From the NCBI RefSeq assembly GCF_041154675.1, contig NZ_AP031322.1:186001-250000 (forward strand): a DNA stretch of 64,000 nucleotides, in the 5' to 3' direction. Both the position numbers and the translations under genes were made by a program. This document shows, piece after piece, positions 15,285-24,609 of this stretch. Below the pieces are notes generated by a model. That model had not been told where the DNA came from. It saw only the letters and a program-made list of their open reading frames with translations, and searched no databases. Numbering within the stretch: the stretch's first letter is position 1; the number at the start of each line of letters is the position of its first letter. Origin of the DNA: Sulfurisphaera javensis (GTDB lineage Archaea; Thermoproteota; Thermoprotei_A; Sulfolobales; Sulfolobaceae).

Positions 15285-18200
15285 ATGAGTAATTTAAAAC
15301 TAACGAGGAGAGATTTTCTAAAGCTTTCTGGAATAACAGCGTTAACTACTGCTATCTTATTTGAAGGAGGATCTGTCATAGATAAAGTGTTTAAATCCCA
15401 AGAAGATTTCACATATACACTAAATTATACTAATGACGAGATTGTGTATGGTAATTGTTTTCAATGTTTAGGAAGATGTGCATTAGAAATAGTTAGGACT
15501 CCACAAGGATTTCCTAGATTCATAACTGGAACAATAGGATGGCATATAAATGATGGTGGAGTTTGTCCTAGAGGTGCCTCTGATGTTTATTACTACTTTG
15601 CACCAGCTAGGTTAAGGTTTCCTCTATTAAGGGCTGGCGATAGAGGATCAGGGAAATGGATAGCAATTGATTATGATACTGCTTATGATATAATAATAAA
15701 TGGTGCTAATGCTTCTAGTTGGAGCAAACTAGGAATATCACCACAACAATTAGGAGTTTCTAACTTTGCTGGTTTACTCAAGATAAGAGAAGAGAACCCA
15801 CATTCGCTTGCATTCTTCCAAGGACGAGATCAGCTTATTCCGGGTATTACGGCAGGATTCTTTGCTGGTAATTTTGGTACTGCTAATGCTGGAGCTCACG
15901 GTGGATTCTGTTCAATGAACGTTTACACTGCTGGAGTTTATGTAACTGGAGCACCAGTTTGGGAATATGCTGGGCCAGATGAGGAAAGAGCACAATATTT
16001 TATATTAGCTGGATTAGCTGGAGATCACTTCCCTAATTGGATGAGAAGGATAATAGCAAGAATAAGAGAAAATGGAGGGAAAGTTGTAACTATAGCACCA
16101 GAACGTTTTGGATTTTACTCTGTCTCGGATGAACACTTATTCATTAACCCAGCAACTGACGGAGCCTTAGCTATGGGATGGATTAGAGTACTTGTAGACT
16201 TTCATTATTATGTTTATAAAGCGTATCTAGCCTCAACTGGTCAAAGTAGTCAAGTGCTCAATCCACAAACACTACAACCAGTATCGCCAGCTTATGATCC
16301 TTCAACTGGTCAACTAATAATGCAAACAGTTACTCCTTCTGGAGAAGTTATTCAATTACCACAATTTGGTGACGTACCAACTACTGCAGTATTTCCTCAC
16401 ATAGATGAAGAGTTCTTAAGATACTATACTAATTTATCATGGTTAGTAATCGTTAATCCTAATCCACAGAATGGTGATTGTTTAGATCCAACTGATCCGA
16501 CTGCTGGAAATAATGTTGGTCTTCATTTAAGAATGCCAGTTAATAACCCAGAATATTCATCTTCTCATCCATGGTTAGAAGCAATAATGGGAAGTGATGG
16601 AAATATATATTCTTATGTTGACACACCATGGCAAAAAGGAGTGTTTCCTATTCTCACTCTAGATGAATTACCATCTTCGACGCAGAGTCAGATAGTTCAA
16701 GTTCCATATAAATTAAAGAATGGACAAACTGTGAAAGTTCCAGCAATACAAGTTACAGTACCTAAAGCTTTAGGAAGTAATGAAACAATAACTTTAACCG
16801 TAACAACAGCTTTTGAATTATTTAGAGCTGAATTACTAAATTATGATCCTTATACACCTTATACACAATCTCCTCAGTATGGTGCACTTAATGTAGCTTA
16901 TGTAGCTGGAATACCACATGATACTATAGTAAGGATTGCAAATGAAATTGCTACTACGGCTTTCCAGAAGTCAATTTACGAACCTGCAAAGTGGGTTGAT
17001 TATTTAGGCAGATACCATGATCATGTAGTTGGAAGACCAGTATCAATTTACTTTATGAGAGGATTAGCTGCTCATGCAAATGGTTTCCATAGTGCTGCTG
17101 CATATTATTATCTAGTCCTTGTTATTGGAGCTTGGGATAATCCAGGAGCTGATTTGTACAAGTATCCATATCCTCACTATTTCCCTGGTCATGCTGTCCC
17201 ACCACATCCATTAGCAAATACACCAACATTAGATCAAGATATTGCTAATGCCATACAAGGGCAAAACTTAACATTCCCTAAGACAAGATCTGGTTTCCTA
17301 AAGACAGAGTATATTTATAATGATGGTACAGTTGATATTAAGAATGTAGCTATAGTTGGTGCCGGTCCTTATGGTTTTCCAGATGGGCCAGATGACCTAG
17401 TAATTTACAAGAATGGAAGACCATTATTAGTTGATAGAGGATATAGCTGGGAAATACCATTAACAACACAAAGGTCAATTAGTGCTGTTGCCTATACAGC
17501 ATATTATATGAATAAGTATCCTAACCAAGTAGTGCCTTATACAGTTCAAGCTATGATGTGGTACATTACTGCCCCATATTGGAATAACGCTTATACATTG
17601 ACTGATCTGTTACAAAAGGTAACAGAGAAAGATAATAGTGGAAATTATATAATACCATTCACAATAAGTATAGATTTATTTATGCAAGAGACAAATAATG
17701 TGGTAGATTTAATAATTCCGGACTTGTCATTCCTAGAAATTTATGGTTTTCATTCTACTTTCGATAGACCTACCAGTTTGCCACAAGGTCCCTCAGATTC
17801 TCTAAATTGGCCAGTACTACCAGCTATGTATCCAGTGTTAGCTGCTGGTGATTTCTTATTAACTTTAGCTTGGTTATTGAGAATATATCCTAATCAAGGT
17901 AATAATATAGATCCAACTAAGAATCCTCATTATACAACTCAAGATCCGGTAACTGGTTTGCCTTTAATAAGTCCAGTTACTGTTCATGATCCTCTAACTG
18001 GGACTGTAATATTACAACAAGGTCAGCCTGGCTTAATATCTACTGGCATGTTTATATTAAAGAGCGGAACATTATTAGCTGGATATGGCAATGAATTCCA
18101 GTATATATTGACTGATGAAAATGGACATCAAACTCCTAATCCTCAACAGCTAAAACTTTATGCATCATTTGTTCCCAATGGTTCTAGCCAACAAGACGTT

Positions 18201-19595
18201 ATAAACCAAATATTAAGTAGTGTGCCTCAAGGACAAACATTCTCTACTGCTACAACTTATAAGATAGCTGCTAATCAAAGATCTAGTGGAATAGAGCATT
18301 ACTTTAGAATTCCGGTACAATTCCAGCCTAAGCTACAACAAATGCTAGAAAGTATAATTAGCAAATACGCCTCTGGCCAAATGAGCATAGATGACATTAA
18401 TCCAGGTTATGTAAAAGTAGGAAAAGGCGGAGCCGTATATGTATTACCACCTTCAATTAGATACATGAGAAACGTTAACATGTTCTACTTCAAAGGATGG
18501 GGTGCTTATATGCCGGGTGCTTATGGGCCTATTGGATTGCCTTATATACACAGAATATATTTAGAATATCTACAAAAGTTTAGACTAGCAGCCGCTGGTA
18601 AATGGCAAGGCTATAACGCTGCCTATTATTACTTCTATCTAAAGACTGGTAATACACAATTCTTAGTCAGAAGTATAGTTCCAAATGATTCTTATGGGAA
18701 AGCTCTAGCAAAGAACATATTAGATTATCATAAACCATTTGGTGGATATTATCCACCACCAGCGTGGAATTCTGAGTTAACTTCTGACGGAATAGATTTA
18801 AATGAATATCCATTAACGTTCTTCGTGAGAAGGCATGATAGAACATATCATTCTTGGAGTTTTAATGTTCCATGGTTAACTGCTATAATGCCATATAGCG
18901 CTGTTATGTTAAGTGCATCAGATCCCTATGTACAAAGTATGGGCATTCAAAGTGGTGACTTTGTTCAATTCGAGGCAGTCAATGAACCTTGGTCTGGAGG
19001 ATTAAGAACTACATTAACAGCTATAGCATTTCTAGATAATGCAACTAGACCAGGTGCAGCGTGGGTAGTCGTTTCAGCACAAGCTCTACCAAACTTTAGA
19101 GGTATGACACCAGATTCTCCACAAGTAAAGTACAGTGTACTAAATAATTGGGCTAATATACTCTATATGCCACCATCAAGAGGAGGTCAATTATCTCCTC
19201 AAACAGATAATGCGTTCCCAATAATGTATTTAGATCCTATAACTGGTCAAACATCGTGGCATGATAGTAGGATAAAAATAATTGGTAAAGTATCAGCTTC
19301 ACACACCTCAGTAACAGCTAATAGATTTGTTTATATGGGTCAAGACTTCTCTGGCCAAGATATAATGTCAGTTATAGTGAATCAAATGGGAGGCTCAATA
19401 AGTGTAAGTGGGGTTAGTAACGGAGCACCTTTTGCTCAAGCAGTAAATATACCTCACTTAAGGTTCAATGCAAACAATATGCAATCAACCTCGTTATGGA
19501 GTTATGTGGCTCCATATTCATTAGCAGCTAACAATTATCAACTAGGTAATTATAAGATAAGATATGGTTTTGCGGGTGAGTCAACATCAAGTTAA
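15285..19595 (+). CDS. Tat-exported molybdopterin oxidoreductase catalytic subunit, sulfur/polysulfide reductase-like
   Basis: 1436 residues. The N-terminus [11 protein letters not shown] is a twin-arginine signal, so it is exported folded. A [4Fe-4S] site follows: CFQCLGRC (Cys58, 61, 65) and Cys94 in GGVCPRGA. The expected molybdenum ligand is Cys209 in [10 protein letters not shown], as in PsrA-like members of the DMSO reductase family; GRDQ precedes it. The C-terminal cofactor-binding domain appears after residue ~1180. Length is well above the family's usual 750-1000 residues: insertions near residues 318-365 and 880-920 are rich in Gln, Pro and Thr, and DPxTG occurs four times. First gene of a run with iron-sulfur subunit, chaperone and polyferredoxin. 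Sulfur or polysulfide is the likeliest substrate; tetrathionate or another oxyanion is possible. Confidence 0.85.
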   Translation: MSNLKLTRRDFLKLSGITALTTAILFEGGSVIDKVFKSQEDFTYTLNYTNDEIVYGNCFQCLGRCALEIVRTPQGFPRFITGTIGWHINDGGVCPRGASDVYYYFAPARLRFPLLRAGDRGSGKWIAIDYDTAYDIIINGANASSWSKLGISPQQLGVSNFAGLLKIREENPHSLAFFQGRDQLIPGITAGFFAGNFGTANAGAHGGFCSMNVYTAGVYVTGAPVWEYAGPDEERAQYFILAGLAGDHFPNWMRRIIARIRENGGKVVTIAPERFGFYSVSDEHLFINPATDGALAMGWIRVLVDFHYYVYKAYLASTGQSSQVLNPQTLQPVSPAYDPSTGQLIMQTVTPSGEVIQLPQFGDVPTTAVFPHIDEEFLRYYTNLSWLVIVNPNPQNGDCLDPTDPTAGNNVGLHLRMPVNNPEYSSSHPWLEAIMGSDGNIYSYVDTPWQKGVFPILTLDELPSSTQSQIVQVPYKLKNGQTVKVPAIQVTVPKALGSNETITLTVTTAFELFRAELLNYDPYTPYTQSPQYGALNVAYVAGIPHDTIVRIANEIATTAFQKSIYEPAKWVDYLGRYHDHVVGRPVSIYFMRGLAAHANGFHSAAAYYYLVLVIGAWDNPGADLYKYPYPHYFPGHAVPPHPLANTPTLDQDIANAIQGQNLTFPKTRSGFLKTEYIYNDGTVDIKNVAIVGAGPYGFPDGPDDLVIYKNGRPLLVDRGYSWEIPLTTQRSISAVAYTAYYMNKYPNQVVPYTVQAMMWYITAPYWNNAYTLTDLLQKVTEKDNSGNYIIPFTISIDLFMQETNNVVDLIIPDLSFLEIYGFHSTFDRPTSLPQGPSDSLNWPVLPAMYPVLAAGDFLLTLAWLLRIYPNQGNNIDPTKNPHYTTQDPVTGLPLISPVTVHDPLTGTVILQQGQPGLISTGMFILKSGTLLAGYGNEFQYILTDENGHQTPNPQQLKLYASFVPNGSSQQDVINQILSSVPQGQTFSTATTYKIAANQRSSGIEHYFRIPVQFQPKLQQMLESIISKYASGQMSIDDINPGYVKVGKGGAVYVLPPSIRYMRNVNMFYFKGWGAYMPGAYGPIGLPYIHRIYLEYLQKFRLAAAGKWQGYNAAYYYFYLKTGNTQFLVRSIVPNDSYGKALAKNILDYHKPFGGYYPPPAWNSELTSDGIDLNEYPLTFFVRRHDRTYHSWSFNVPWLTAIMPYSAVMLSASDPYVQSMGIQSGDFVQFEAVNEPWSGGLRTTLTAIAFLDNATRPGAAWVVVSAQALPNFRGMTPDSPQVKYSVLNNWANILYMPPSRGGQLSPQTDNAFPIMYLDPITGQTSWHDSRIKIIGKVSASHTSVTANRFVYMGQDFSGQDIMSVIVNQMGGSISVSGVSNGAPFAQAVNIPHLRFNANNMQSTSLWSYVAPYSLAANNYQLGNYKIRYGFAGESTSS

Positions 19596-19613
19596 GTTTT
19601 TTCTCTTTATAAA

Positions 19614-19620
19614 GGAGGTG
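19614..19620 (+). promoter_or_regulatory. Strong Shine-Dalgarno site of the iron-sulfur subunit
   Basis: GGAGGTG with eight nt to the ATG at 19629, in the 33-bp gap after the catalytic subunit gene. A T6 run at 19597-19602 just before it might cause partial termination and so set subunit ratios; that is speculative. Confidence 0.6.
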
Positions 19621-19628
19621 TTAGGTAA

Positions 19629-20447
19629 ATGTCCTCCATAACCCTAAATCCTAAAGAAGGTGGAATTCAAAAGTCTCTTCCCTTTACTCCAAAGAAAAAC
19701 TATGCAATAATAACCGATTTAAACAAGTGCTTCGGCTGTGCTGGGTGTCAAATGTCATGCAAAGAATGGAATACCTCAGGAATGTTTGGACCACTACCAG
19801 ATCTAAATCCTTACGGAGAACTTGATGTTATGTTCTGGCTAAGGGTTCTATATGTAGAGGTCGGTAATTATCCCCAAACGAAAGTTTACAATATTCCTAT
19901 AAACTGTTTCCACTGTATGAATGCTCCATGCGTCCCTGTATGTCCAGTAGGTGCGACGTTTAAGAGAGAAGAGGATGGGATAGTTTTAGTGGACTATAAT
20001 GAATGCATAGGAACTAAATATTGTATCTATGCATGTCCTTATGGTAATAGGTTCTTCGATTATGTTGAAGGTGTTACCAAAAAGTGTACTCACTGTTTCG
20101 ATAGAATATACGATCCAACATTGCCTCCTGAAGAAAGAATTCCTGCATGTATTCATGGATGTATGGTTCAAGCTAGGATATGGGCTGACAGATTAGATCC
20201 TACTGATCCGGGTAACATATTATTTATAGATAAAGGAGGTTTTGTATTAGGACCAGAAACTGGTGCTAATCCAGCTAGTGGATATTTACCATGGCACAGT
20301 GATTATGCTGCAGATAATGATGTTGAGTTACTAAGTCAAGCTGAGTATTATAATGTTTGGACATCAAACGGAGTTGTTATACTAGGTAGCCAAGGTAATA
20401 ATTCTACTTATACTGAGCAAAATCAAGGTGGATCTTCTTCAAGTTAA
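19629..20447 (+). CDS. DmsB/PsrB-type iron-sulfur subunit with a Cys-to-Thr change in one cluster site
   Basis: 272 residues, no signal peptide; it would be exported bound to the Tat subunit. Cys groups: [11 protein letters not shown] (34, 37, 40, 44), [13 protein letters not shown] (93, 96, 101, 105), [11 protein letters not shown] (126, 132, 136) and CTHC...CIHGC (153, 156, 174, 178). In the third group position 129 should be Cys (CxxCxxC) but is Thr. In NarH the same position is Trp and the cluster is [3Fe-4S], so a [3Fe-4S] cluster is predicted here. It passes electrons between the membrane anchor and the molybdenum subunit. The Ser/Gly/Asn-rich tail after residue ~245 looks unstructured. 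Confidence 0.9.
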   Translation: MSSITLNPKEGGIQKSLPFTPKKNYAIITDLNKCFGCAGCQMSCKEWNTSGMFGPLPDLNPYGELDVMFWLRVLYVEVGNYPQTKVYNIPINCFHCMNAPCVPVCPVGATFKREEDGIVLVDYNECIGTKYCIYACPYGNRFFDYVEGVTKKCTHCFDRIYDPTLPPEERIPACIHGCMVQARIWADRLDPTDPGNILFIDKGGFVLGPETGANPASGYLPWHSDYAADNDVELLSQAEYYNVWTSNGVVILGSQGNNSTYTEQNQGGSSSS

Positions 20448-20457
20448 GGTGTTTTTT

Positions 20458-21108
20458 ATGTCTTCTCTTCTTGAAATTGCATCTATGAGATTTTTAGTTT
20501 ATGATTCTTTTAGTCAATTATTCCTTTATAATTATTATGATGAGGATTACAGTCAATTAATCAAAAAGCTAGGGAAATTGAAGGATATAGGCGAAATAAA
20601 CTCAATAGTAGATTTTCAATCAATATGGGAAAAATTAACCTCATCTAAAAAATCTGATTACTTAATTGAATATTCTACTCTTTTCCTAACTGGTCTTGGA
20701 GTTAAACCTTTAACACCAGTTGAAAGTAAGCGTTTCTTCTCTTTAATGGGAGAGAAGGTGGCAAAGTTCAGAAAAGATGACATTTTGCGTTTTTACCGTT
20801 CTAGAGGGCTTAAGCTAAATTATTTAGGACAATTTATATTCGAAGAGGATCATATTTCAACTATTTTTGCCTTTATGGCTTATCTTATAAATGAGGAATT
20901 AAAGTTAAGACAAGAAAGAAAAGACGTTTACAAGAATTTAATGGATCAAAAGAATTTCTTTTTAACTCATATATATGGCTGGATACCAGATTGGATAAAC
21001 GATGTAATTAGTGATAAGAGATCGGATATTTTCAAAGTAGTTTGTAAGGAGTTAAGAAAATGGATTGACTTCGAGAACAATTACTTATTGAGGGGGAGTA
21101 AAAATTGA
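20458..21108 (+). CDS. TorD/DmsD-like chaperone for the molybdoenzyme
   Basis: The longest frame starts at 20428 inside the previous gene; I choose ATG 20458 (216 residues, MSSLLEIASMRFLVYDSFSQLF), preceded by AAGGTG. The protein is helical with the TorD-family layout (IEYSTLFLTG near residue 78 and EEDHISTIFAFMAYLINEE near residue 132, where an E-x-D-H motif is typical). Such chaperones bind the Tat signal and help cofactor loading. In the Acidianus sulfur reductase cluster a similar system-specific chaperone is called SreE. Its stop overlaps the TTG start of the next gene. Confidence 0.75.
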   Translation: MSSLLEIASMRFLVYDSFSQLFLYNYYDEDYSQLIKKLGKLKDIGEINSIVDFQSIWEKLTSSKKSDYLIEYSTLFLTGLGVKPLTPVESKRFFSLMGEKVAKFRKDDILRFYRSRGLKLNYLGQFIFEEDHISTIFAFMAYLINEELKLRQERKDVYKNLMDQKNFFLTHIYGWIPDWINDVISDKRSDIFKVVCKELRKWIDFENNYLLRGSKN

Positions 21109-22571
21109 ATATAGGACTTGTGGTAACTAGAAAAGTAAGAGAAGAATTAACGGATGATTTTCTGGTTAAAATATATAAAGAAAGCGGTATTCCTTATGTC
21201 GCTGAATTTGGTGATTATTTGACTACTGATGTAAGAGATAATGAACTTCAAGGACTTTTAATAATCTCTGAAAATGACATGTCAAAATTTGTATCTGAGG
21301 CTGACGAGAAATTAGGAATAAATCCATTAGCTATCGAAGTATTACCACTTCAATGGTTTATTAAAAAGTCTGAAAATTACAAATTTACTTTGCTTATGGC
21401 ATATATAAGAAAATTAATGAAACAAGATTTAGTATATAGACTTCAGCCAATAAAGAATGTTACAATAACAAGAAGATCTTTAATAAGATTTAAGCTCTAT
21501 GATTATAAACCTTATCCAGTACTCTTTGACTCGATATTTGCTGAAAGGGAAATAAATACACTGATTTCATCTTGCCCTAAAAACTTAATAGCAAAAAGCA
21601 TTGAGGGAGTTGCTGTAACTTCTCCAGAAAATTGTTCTTATTGTGGTTATTGTACTGCGAAAGGCTATTTAGGATATTTAGAAATGCCTAATTTTACGAC
21701 TGATCAGTTAGTTTATTTTCTTAATGCAATAAATTATTATGACGAGAAAGCTAGAGCTTTATTATTCACAAAATCTCAAGATTTAAGCATAAGTGAAGGT
21801 CAGTATCCTCTTTTAGTTCCATCTATTGCTTCAATTCCAGATGTATTCGTTTATGTTGTATACGCTTCTGGTCTTATTCCAGTAATCGTGACAGGAGAGG
21901 ACTTAACAGAGTTAGAAAAGAAAAGATTGGAAGAAATTCCAGATTATTTTCCAGCTTCTAAATTACCTATATATAAGATTAATAAGAAAGAAATAGATAA
22001 ACTGAATTTTCAGATCAGTCTTAAGAAGTCTCTAATTCCAGAGGATTTACCATTAAAGAAATATAGAAGGAGAACTCTTTATTTATGGGCTATAGAGGAA
22101 ATGAAAAATAAGGTTAAACTTGATGAAGAGGCTGTAATTCCTGATGTTTATTTCGTAGATGTTGATCCTAATAAATGTGTTTTATGTGGTGTCTGTGTAA
22201 GAGCATGTCAAATGATAGTCCCAGATATGAAAAACTTGAATGGATCCCTCTCATTAGAGTATAATATACCGATGTGTATTGGTTCGCAAAGATGTGTAAA
22301 GAATTGCCCAGAAAACGCTATAAAAGTTGAGAGGTTTGCAAAGTTGAAAGAGTTAAAGAAGGTTACTGTTAATCAAGCCGAAATTGCTAAGTGTAGGTAT
22401 TGTGGTAAGCCAATAGGTTCAGTTAAGGTAAAATCAAGAGTTGATACTCTTTTAATAAATATGGGCTTCAGTGGAACGGCACAGTATACTGATGTTTGTA
22501 ATGAGTGTAAGCAAAAGATGTTAACTAAAATGTGGCTAGAAAACTATTTAAAAATAAAAGGAGGAAAATAA
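21105..22571 (+). CDS. Polyferredoxin-like protein of the sulfur-reductase locus (SreD-like)
   Basis: 488 residues, TTG start at 21105 after GGGGGAG, overlapping the chaperone stop. Cys sites: CPKN...NCSYCGYC around residues 155-186; a ferredoxin-type pair CVLCGVCVRAC (~353-363) and CIGSQRCVKNCP (~383-394); and a zinc-ribbon-like CRYCGKP...CNECKQK near the C-terminus. The second ferredoxin motif has Ser where the second Cys is expected, the same deviation as in the iron-sulfur subunit. No export signal or membrane helix, so probably cytoplasmic. It may feed electrons or serve maturation of the complex. The first 150 residues are not recognised. Confidence 0.7.
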   Translation: MNIGLVVTRKVREELTDDFLVKIYKESGIPYVAEFGDYLTTDVRDNELQGLLIISENDMSKFVSEADEKLGINPLAIEVLPLQWFIKKSENYKFTLLMAYIRKLMKQDLVYRLQPIKNVTITRRSLIRFKLYDYKPYPVLFDSIFAEREINTLISSCPKNLIAKSIEGVAVTSPENCSYCGYCTAKGYLGYLEMPNFTTDQLVYFLNAINYYDEKARALLFTKSQDLSISEGQYPLLVPSIASIPDVFVYVVYASGLIPVIVTGEDLTELEKKRLEEIPDYFPASKLPIYKINKKEIDKLNFQISLKKSLIPEDLPLKKYRRRTLYLWAIEEMKNKVKLDEEAVIPDVYFVDVDPNKCVLCGVCVRACQMIVPDMKNLNGSLSLEYNIPMCIGSQRCVKNCPENAIKVERFAKLKELKKVTVNQAEIAKCRYCGKPIGSVKVKSRVDTLLINMGFSGTAQYTDVCNECKQKMLTKMWLENYLKIKGGK

Positions 22572-22572
22572 A

Positions 22573-23172
22573 ATGTATATATTCGCTTTTAATTTCTTAA
22601 ATACAATAGCTAAAGTAAAAGAAGATATTATAAAACAAATATATGATTTACAGTGCGTTCTCAACACTTATACTTTAGCTAGAGTCTATATTCCTTTTAC
22701 AGCTTTATTACAATCAAAGGGAATAAAGCTTGACCTTGAGTTATTTCAAGATGCACTTATGTTAGAAGAGTTAAGCTATAGGGCACGGATATTTATCATA
22801 ACGAACTTAGAAAAAATGTTTGTCAAACAATTTTTAATAAAGCACAATATTGATGTTTTTATTCAAGATGTTATATCAGCTGAGGAGATTAAAAGATATA
22901 AGCCCTCTACGGAATTTTTTGAATATGTCACTAAGAGAACAAATACTGTAAAAGGTGCAATAACTGTAGTTTCCTCAAATCCGCAAGATATAATTGTAGC
23001 AAAATCATTAGGCTTTAAAGCATATTGGTTAAATCGTTCATCTATACAATTTCCGTTTCCAGTTAATTTACAACCTGATAATGTGATAAAGACGATAACT
23101 TATTTAGCAGAGTCAACTGCTCGACATAAAGTAGACTCAACTATGGGTGATTCAGCTCTGAGGTGTAGTTAA
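22573..23172 (+). CDS. HAD-superfamily protein lacking the nucleophile Asp (pseudoenzyme)
   Basis: 199 residues similar to L-2-haloacid dehalogenase-type HADs. Motif II (FIITN), motif III (KRYKPSTEFFEYV) and motif IV/C-terminal block (VVSSNPQDIIVAKSLGFKAYWLNR) are all recognisable. Motif I, normally FDxxGT, reads FNFLNT: the nucleophile Asp is Asn7 and the Gly is Asn10. It should not hydrolyse substrates by the usual aspartyl-enzyme route. Starting 1 nt after the polyferredoxin stop, it belongs to the sulfur operon; a binding or regulatory job is possible. The stop overlaps the next start. Confidence 0.75.
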   Translation: MYIFAFNFLNTIAKVKEDIIKQIYDLQCVLNTYTLARVYIPFTALLQSKGIKLDLELFQDALMLEELSYRARIFIITNLEKMFVKQFLIKHNIDVFIQDVISAEEIKRYKPSTEFFEYVTKRTNTVKGAITVVSSNPQDIIVAKSLGFKAYWLNRSSIQFPFPVNLQPDNVIKTITYLAESTARHKVDSTMGDSALRCS

Positions 23173-23585
23173 TGGCCACAGATACAGAAATATATAATTG
23201 GTTTGTAGAGTTAGGAATGAAAGTTGAAAAGGTCACTTCTGGTAATGCTTATTTTCATATAACTGTTTCTCCACCTATAGAAAACAGTGTTAAAGTTTCA
23301 ATACTTAGGTCGCATCCTAACGCAACATACTATATAATTACTGTTATAGTTGATCTTGATCATGAAAAGATAAAAAGAAATCCTTCTATACTAAAGAACA
23401 TAAAATTAGAACTAATTAGGATGAACTTAGAATTTTTCTTTATGCCTCCAGATGCTGAAATACCAAAGAGTGTCCAAATAGGCAAAATTGTGTTTGCTGA
23501 AGGGTTAACAAAAAATGAAATATTAAATACTGTAACTTTAGTCAAAAATGGGGCTTATATGATTTTAACTCTTTTAGAAGGTTAG
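23172..23585 (+). CDS. DUF2299-like protein
   Basis: 137 residues, alpha/beta: an N-terminal helix (TEIYNWFVELGMKVEK), strands (AYFHITVSPP) and IGKIVFAEGLTKNEILNTVTLVKNGAYMILTLL at the end. The latter resembles archaeal DUF2299 proteins, small proteins with a chaperone-like fold and no known activity. It is the last gene of the plus-strand operon (1-nt overlap with the HAD gene) and overlaps the convergent DsrE gene by 12 bp. The family call is from memory of the pattern. Confidence 0.6.
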   Translation: MATDTEIYNWFVELGMKVEKVTSGNAYFHITVSPPIENSVKVSILRSHPNATYYIITVIVDLDHEKIKRNPSILKNIKLELIRMNLEFFFMPPDAEIPKSVQIGKIVFAEGLTKNEILNTVTLVKNGAYMILTLLEG

Positions 23586-23915
23586 TATTTGGTATCCCTC
23601 GTTTGCAAATTTAACTATCACGTCTGCTCCTTTAGATATCTCGTTAAAGTATATCAAATCTTCTTTGTTCACATTATAGTTCTTCATTGCCATTTCACAT
23701 GCATAAACAGTGATATTCATTTTCTTTAAGTTTTCTTGAGCTTTATTAACTATTTGTGACACGTCATTTTTCTTATTTAGTGCTGTTATCCCGGGTCCTA
23801 GGAAAACCATTTTAACGTCATCTGCCCCCATCATTTTTAATCCTTGAGCTACATTAACTGCTGTATTTACATTTAGTTGATCTTGGGATTTTACAACAAG
23901 AAGGAACTTTGCCAT
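23574..23915 (-). CDS. DsrE family protein
   Basis: 113 residues, small alpha/beta: MAKFLLVVKSQDQLNVNTAVNVAQGLKMMGADDVKMVFLGPG then YACEMAMKNYNVNKEDL, where the single Cys is at the position that carries persulfide in active DsrE-like proteins. DsrE/TusD relatives pass sulfane sulfur in the cytoplasm. Converging on, and overlapping, the end of the sulfur-reductase operon, it probably handles sulfur made or consumed there. Confidence 0.85.
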   Translation of the reverse strand: MAKFLLVVKSQDQLNVNTAVNVAQGLKMMGADDVKMVFLGPGITALNKKNDVSQIVNKAQENLKKMNITVYACEMAMKNYNVNKEDLIYFNEISKGADVIVKFANEGYQILTF

Positions 23916-24006
23916 TTTTTATCATTTTAAAACCTACTTTATTTGATTTAAGTTTAACTGATAAAAATTATTTTTAGTTTTTTAATAGGTTTGACGGTAG
24001 AGAGTA

Positions 24007-24567
24007 ATGCTTAAAAAGAATCATAGCGTAAGTAGTAGAGTGAAACTCAAATATCTAATACCTTTGGCTTTAGCCATATGGTGGCTTCCCATACTAAGTG
24101 GATTAATATTAGGTTTTGTTACCTCCTTTTTAGAAAGAGAACATAAGAAAGGTGTCTTAACAATAATTTTATCTTCATTAATAGCCTCAGCATTTTACAT
24201 TTCTCTAGCAATTTATGTACTTAAAGTTCCATTTCTAGGAAATCTCTTGCCGACTTTTTCAGTCATTTTTTCAATTATTGATACTGTAATAGCTACACTT
24301 ACGTTTAATTTTATTTTTTATAAGTCTTCATATTCTACAATAACTACCGATGGAATGTATACTGAATTTTACGTCTCATCAAGAGAGGAAATAGAAGATA
24401 GATTAAAGGATTTATTAGTTAATTGTAGGGATCCACAATTAACACTTTCAGAAGATAAAATTTCAGTTCATAGAGAATGTTCTGGGTATATCGTAGATTA
24501 TGAAATGATAGAAGCTGGCAAAAATAAATATAAAGTAAGATTACAAGTAAAGAAAAAAGAGGATTAA
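24007..24567 (+). CDS. Membrane protein with cytoplasmic C-terminal domain, unknown function
   Basis: 186 residues: three hydrophobic segments (about 16-40, 48-72 and 76-104) and then a soluble domain of some 75 residues with alternating strands (SEDKISVHRECSGYIVDYEMI). No known family recognised. It is 42 bp ahead of the APC permease on the same strand. Confidence 0.6.
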   Translation: MLKKNHSVSSRVKLKYLIPLALAIWWLPILSGLILGFVTSFLEREHKKGVLTIILSSLIASAFYISLAIYVLKVPFLGNLLPTFSVIFSIIDTVIATLTFNFIFYKSSYSTITTDGMYTEFYVSSREEIEDRLKDLLVNCRDPQLTLSEDKISVHRECSGYIVDYEMIEAGKNKYKVRLQVKKKED

Positions 24568-24609
24568 ATAAACAAATTTTAAAAATGTCAAATCATAAGC
24601 ATATAATGG

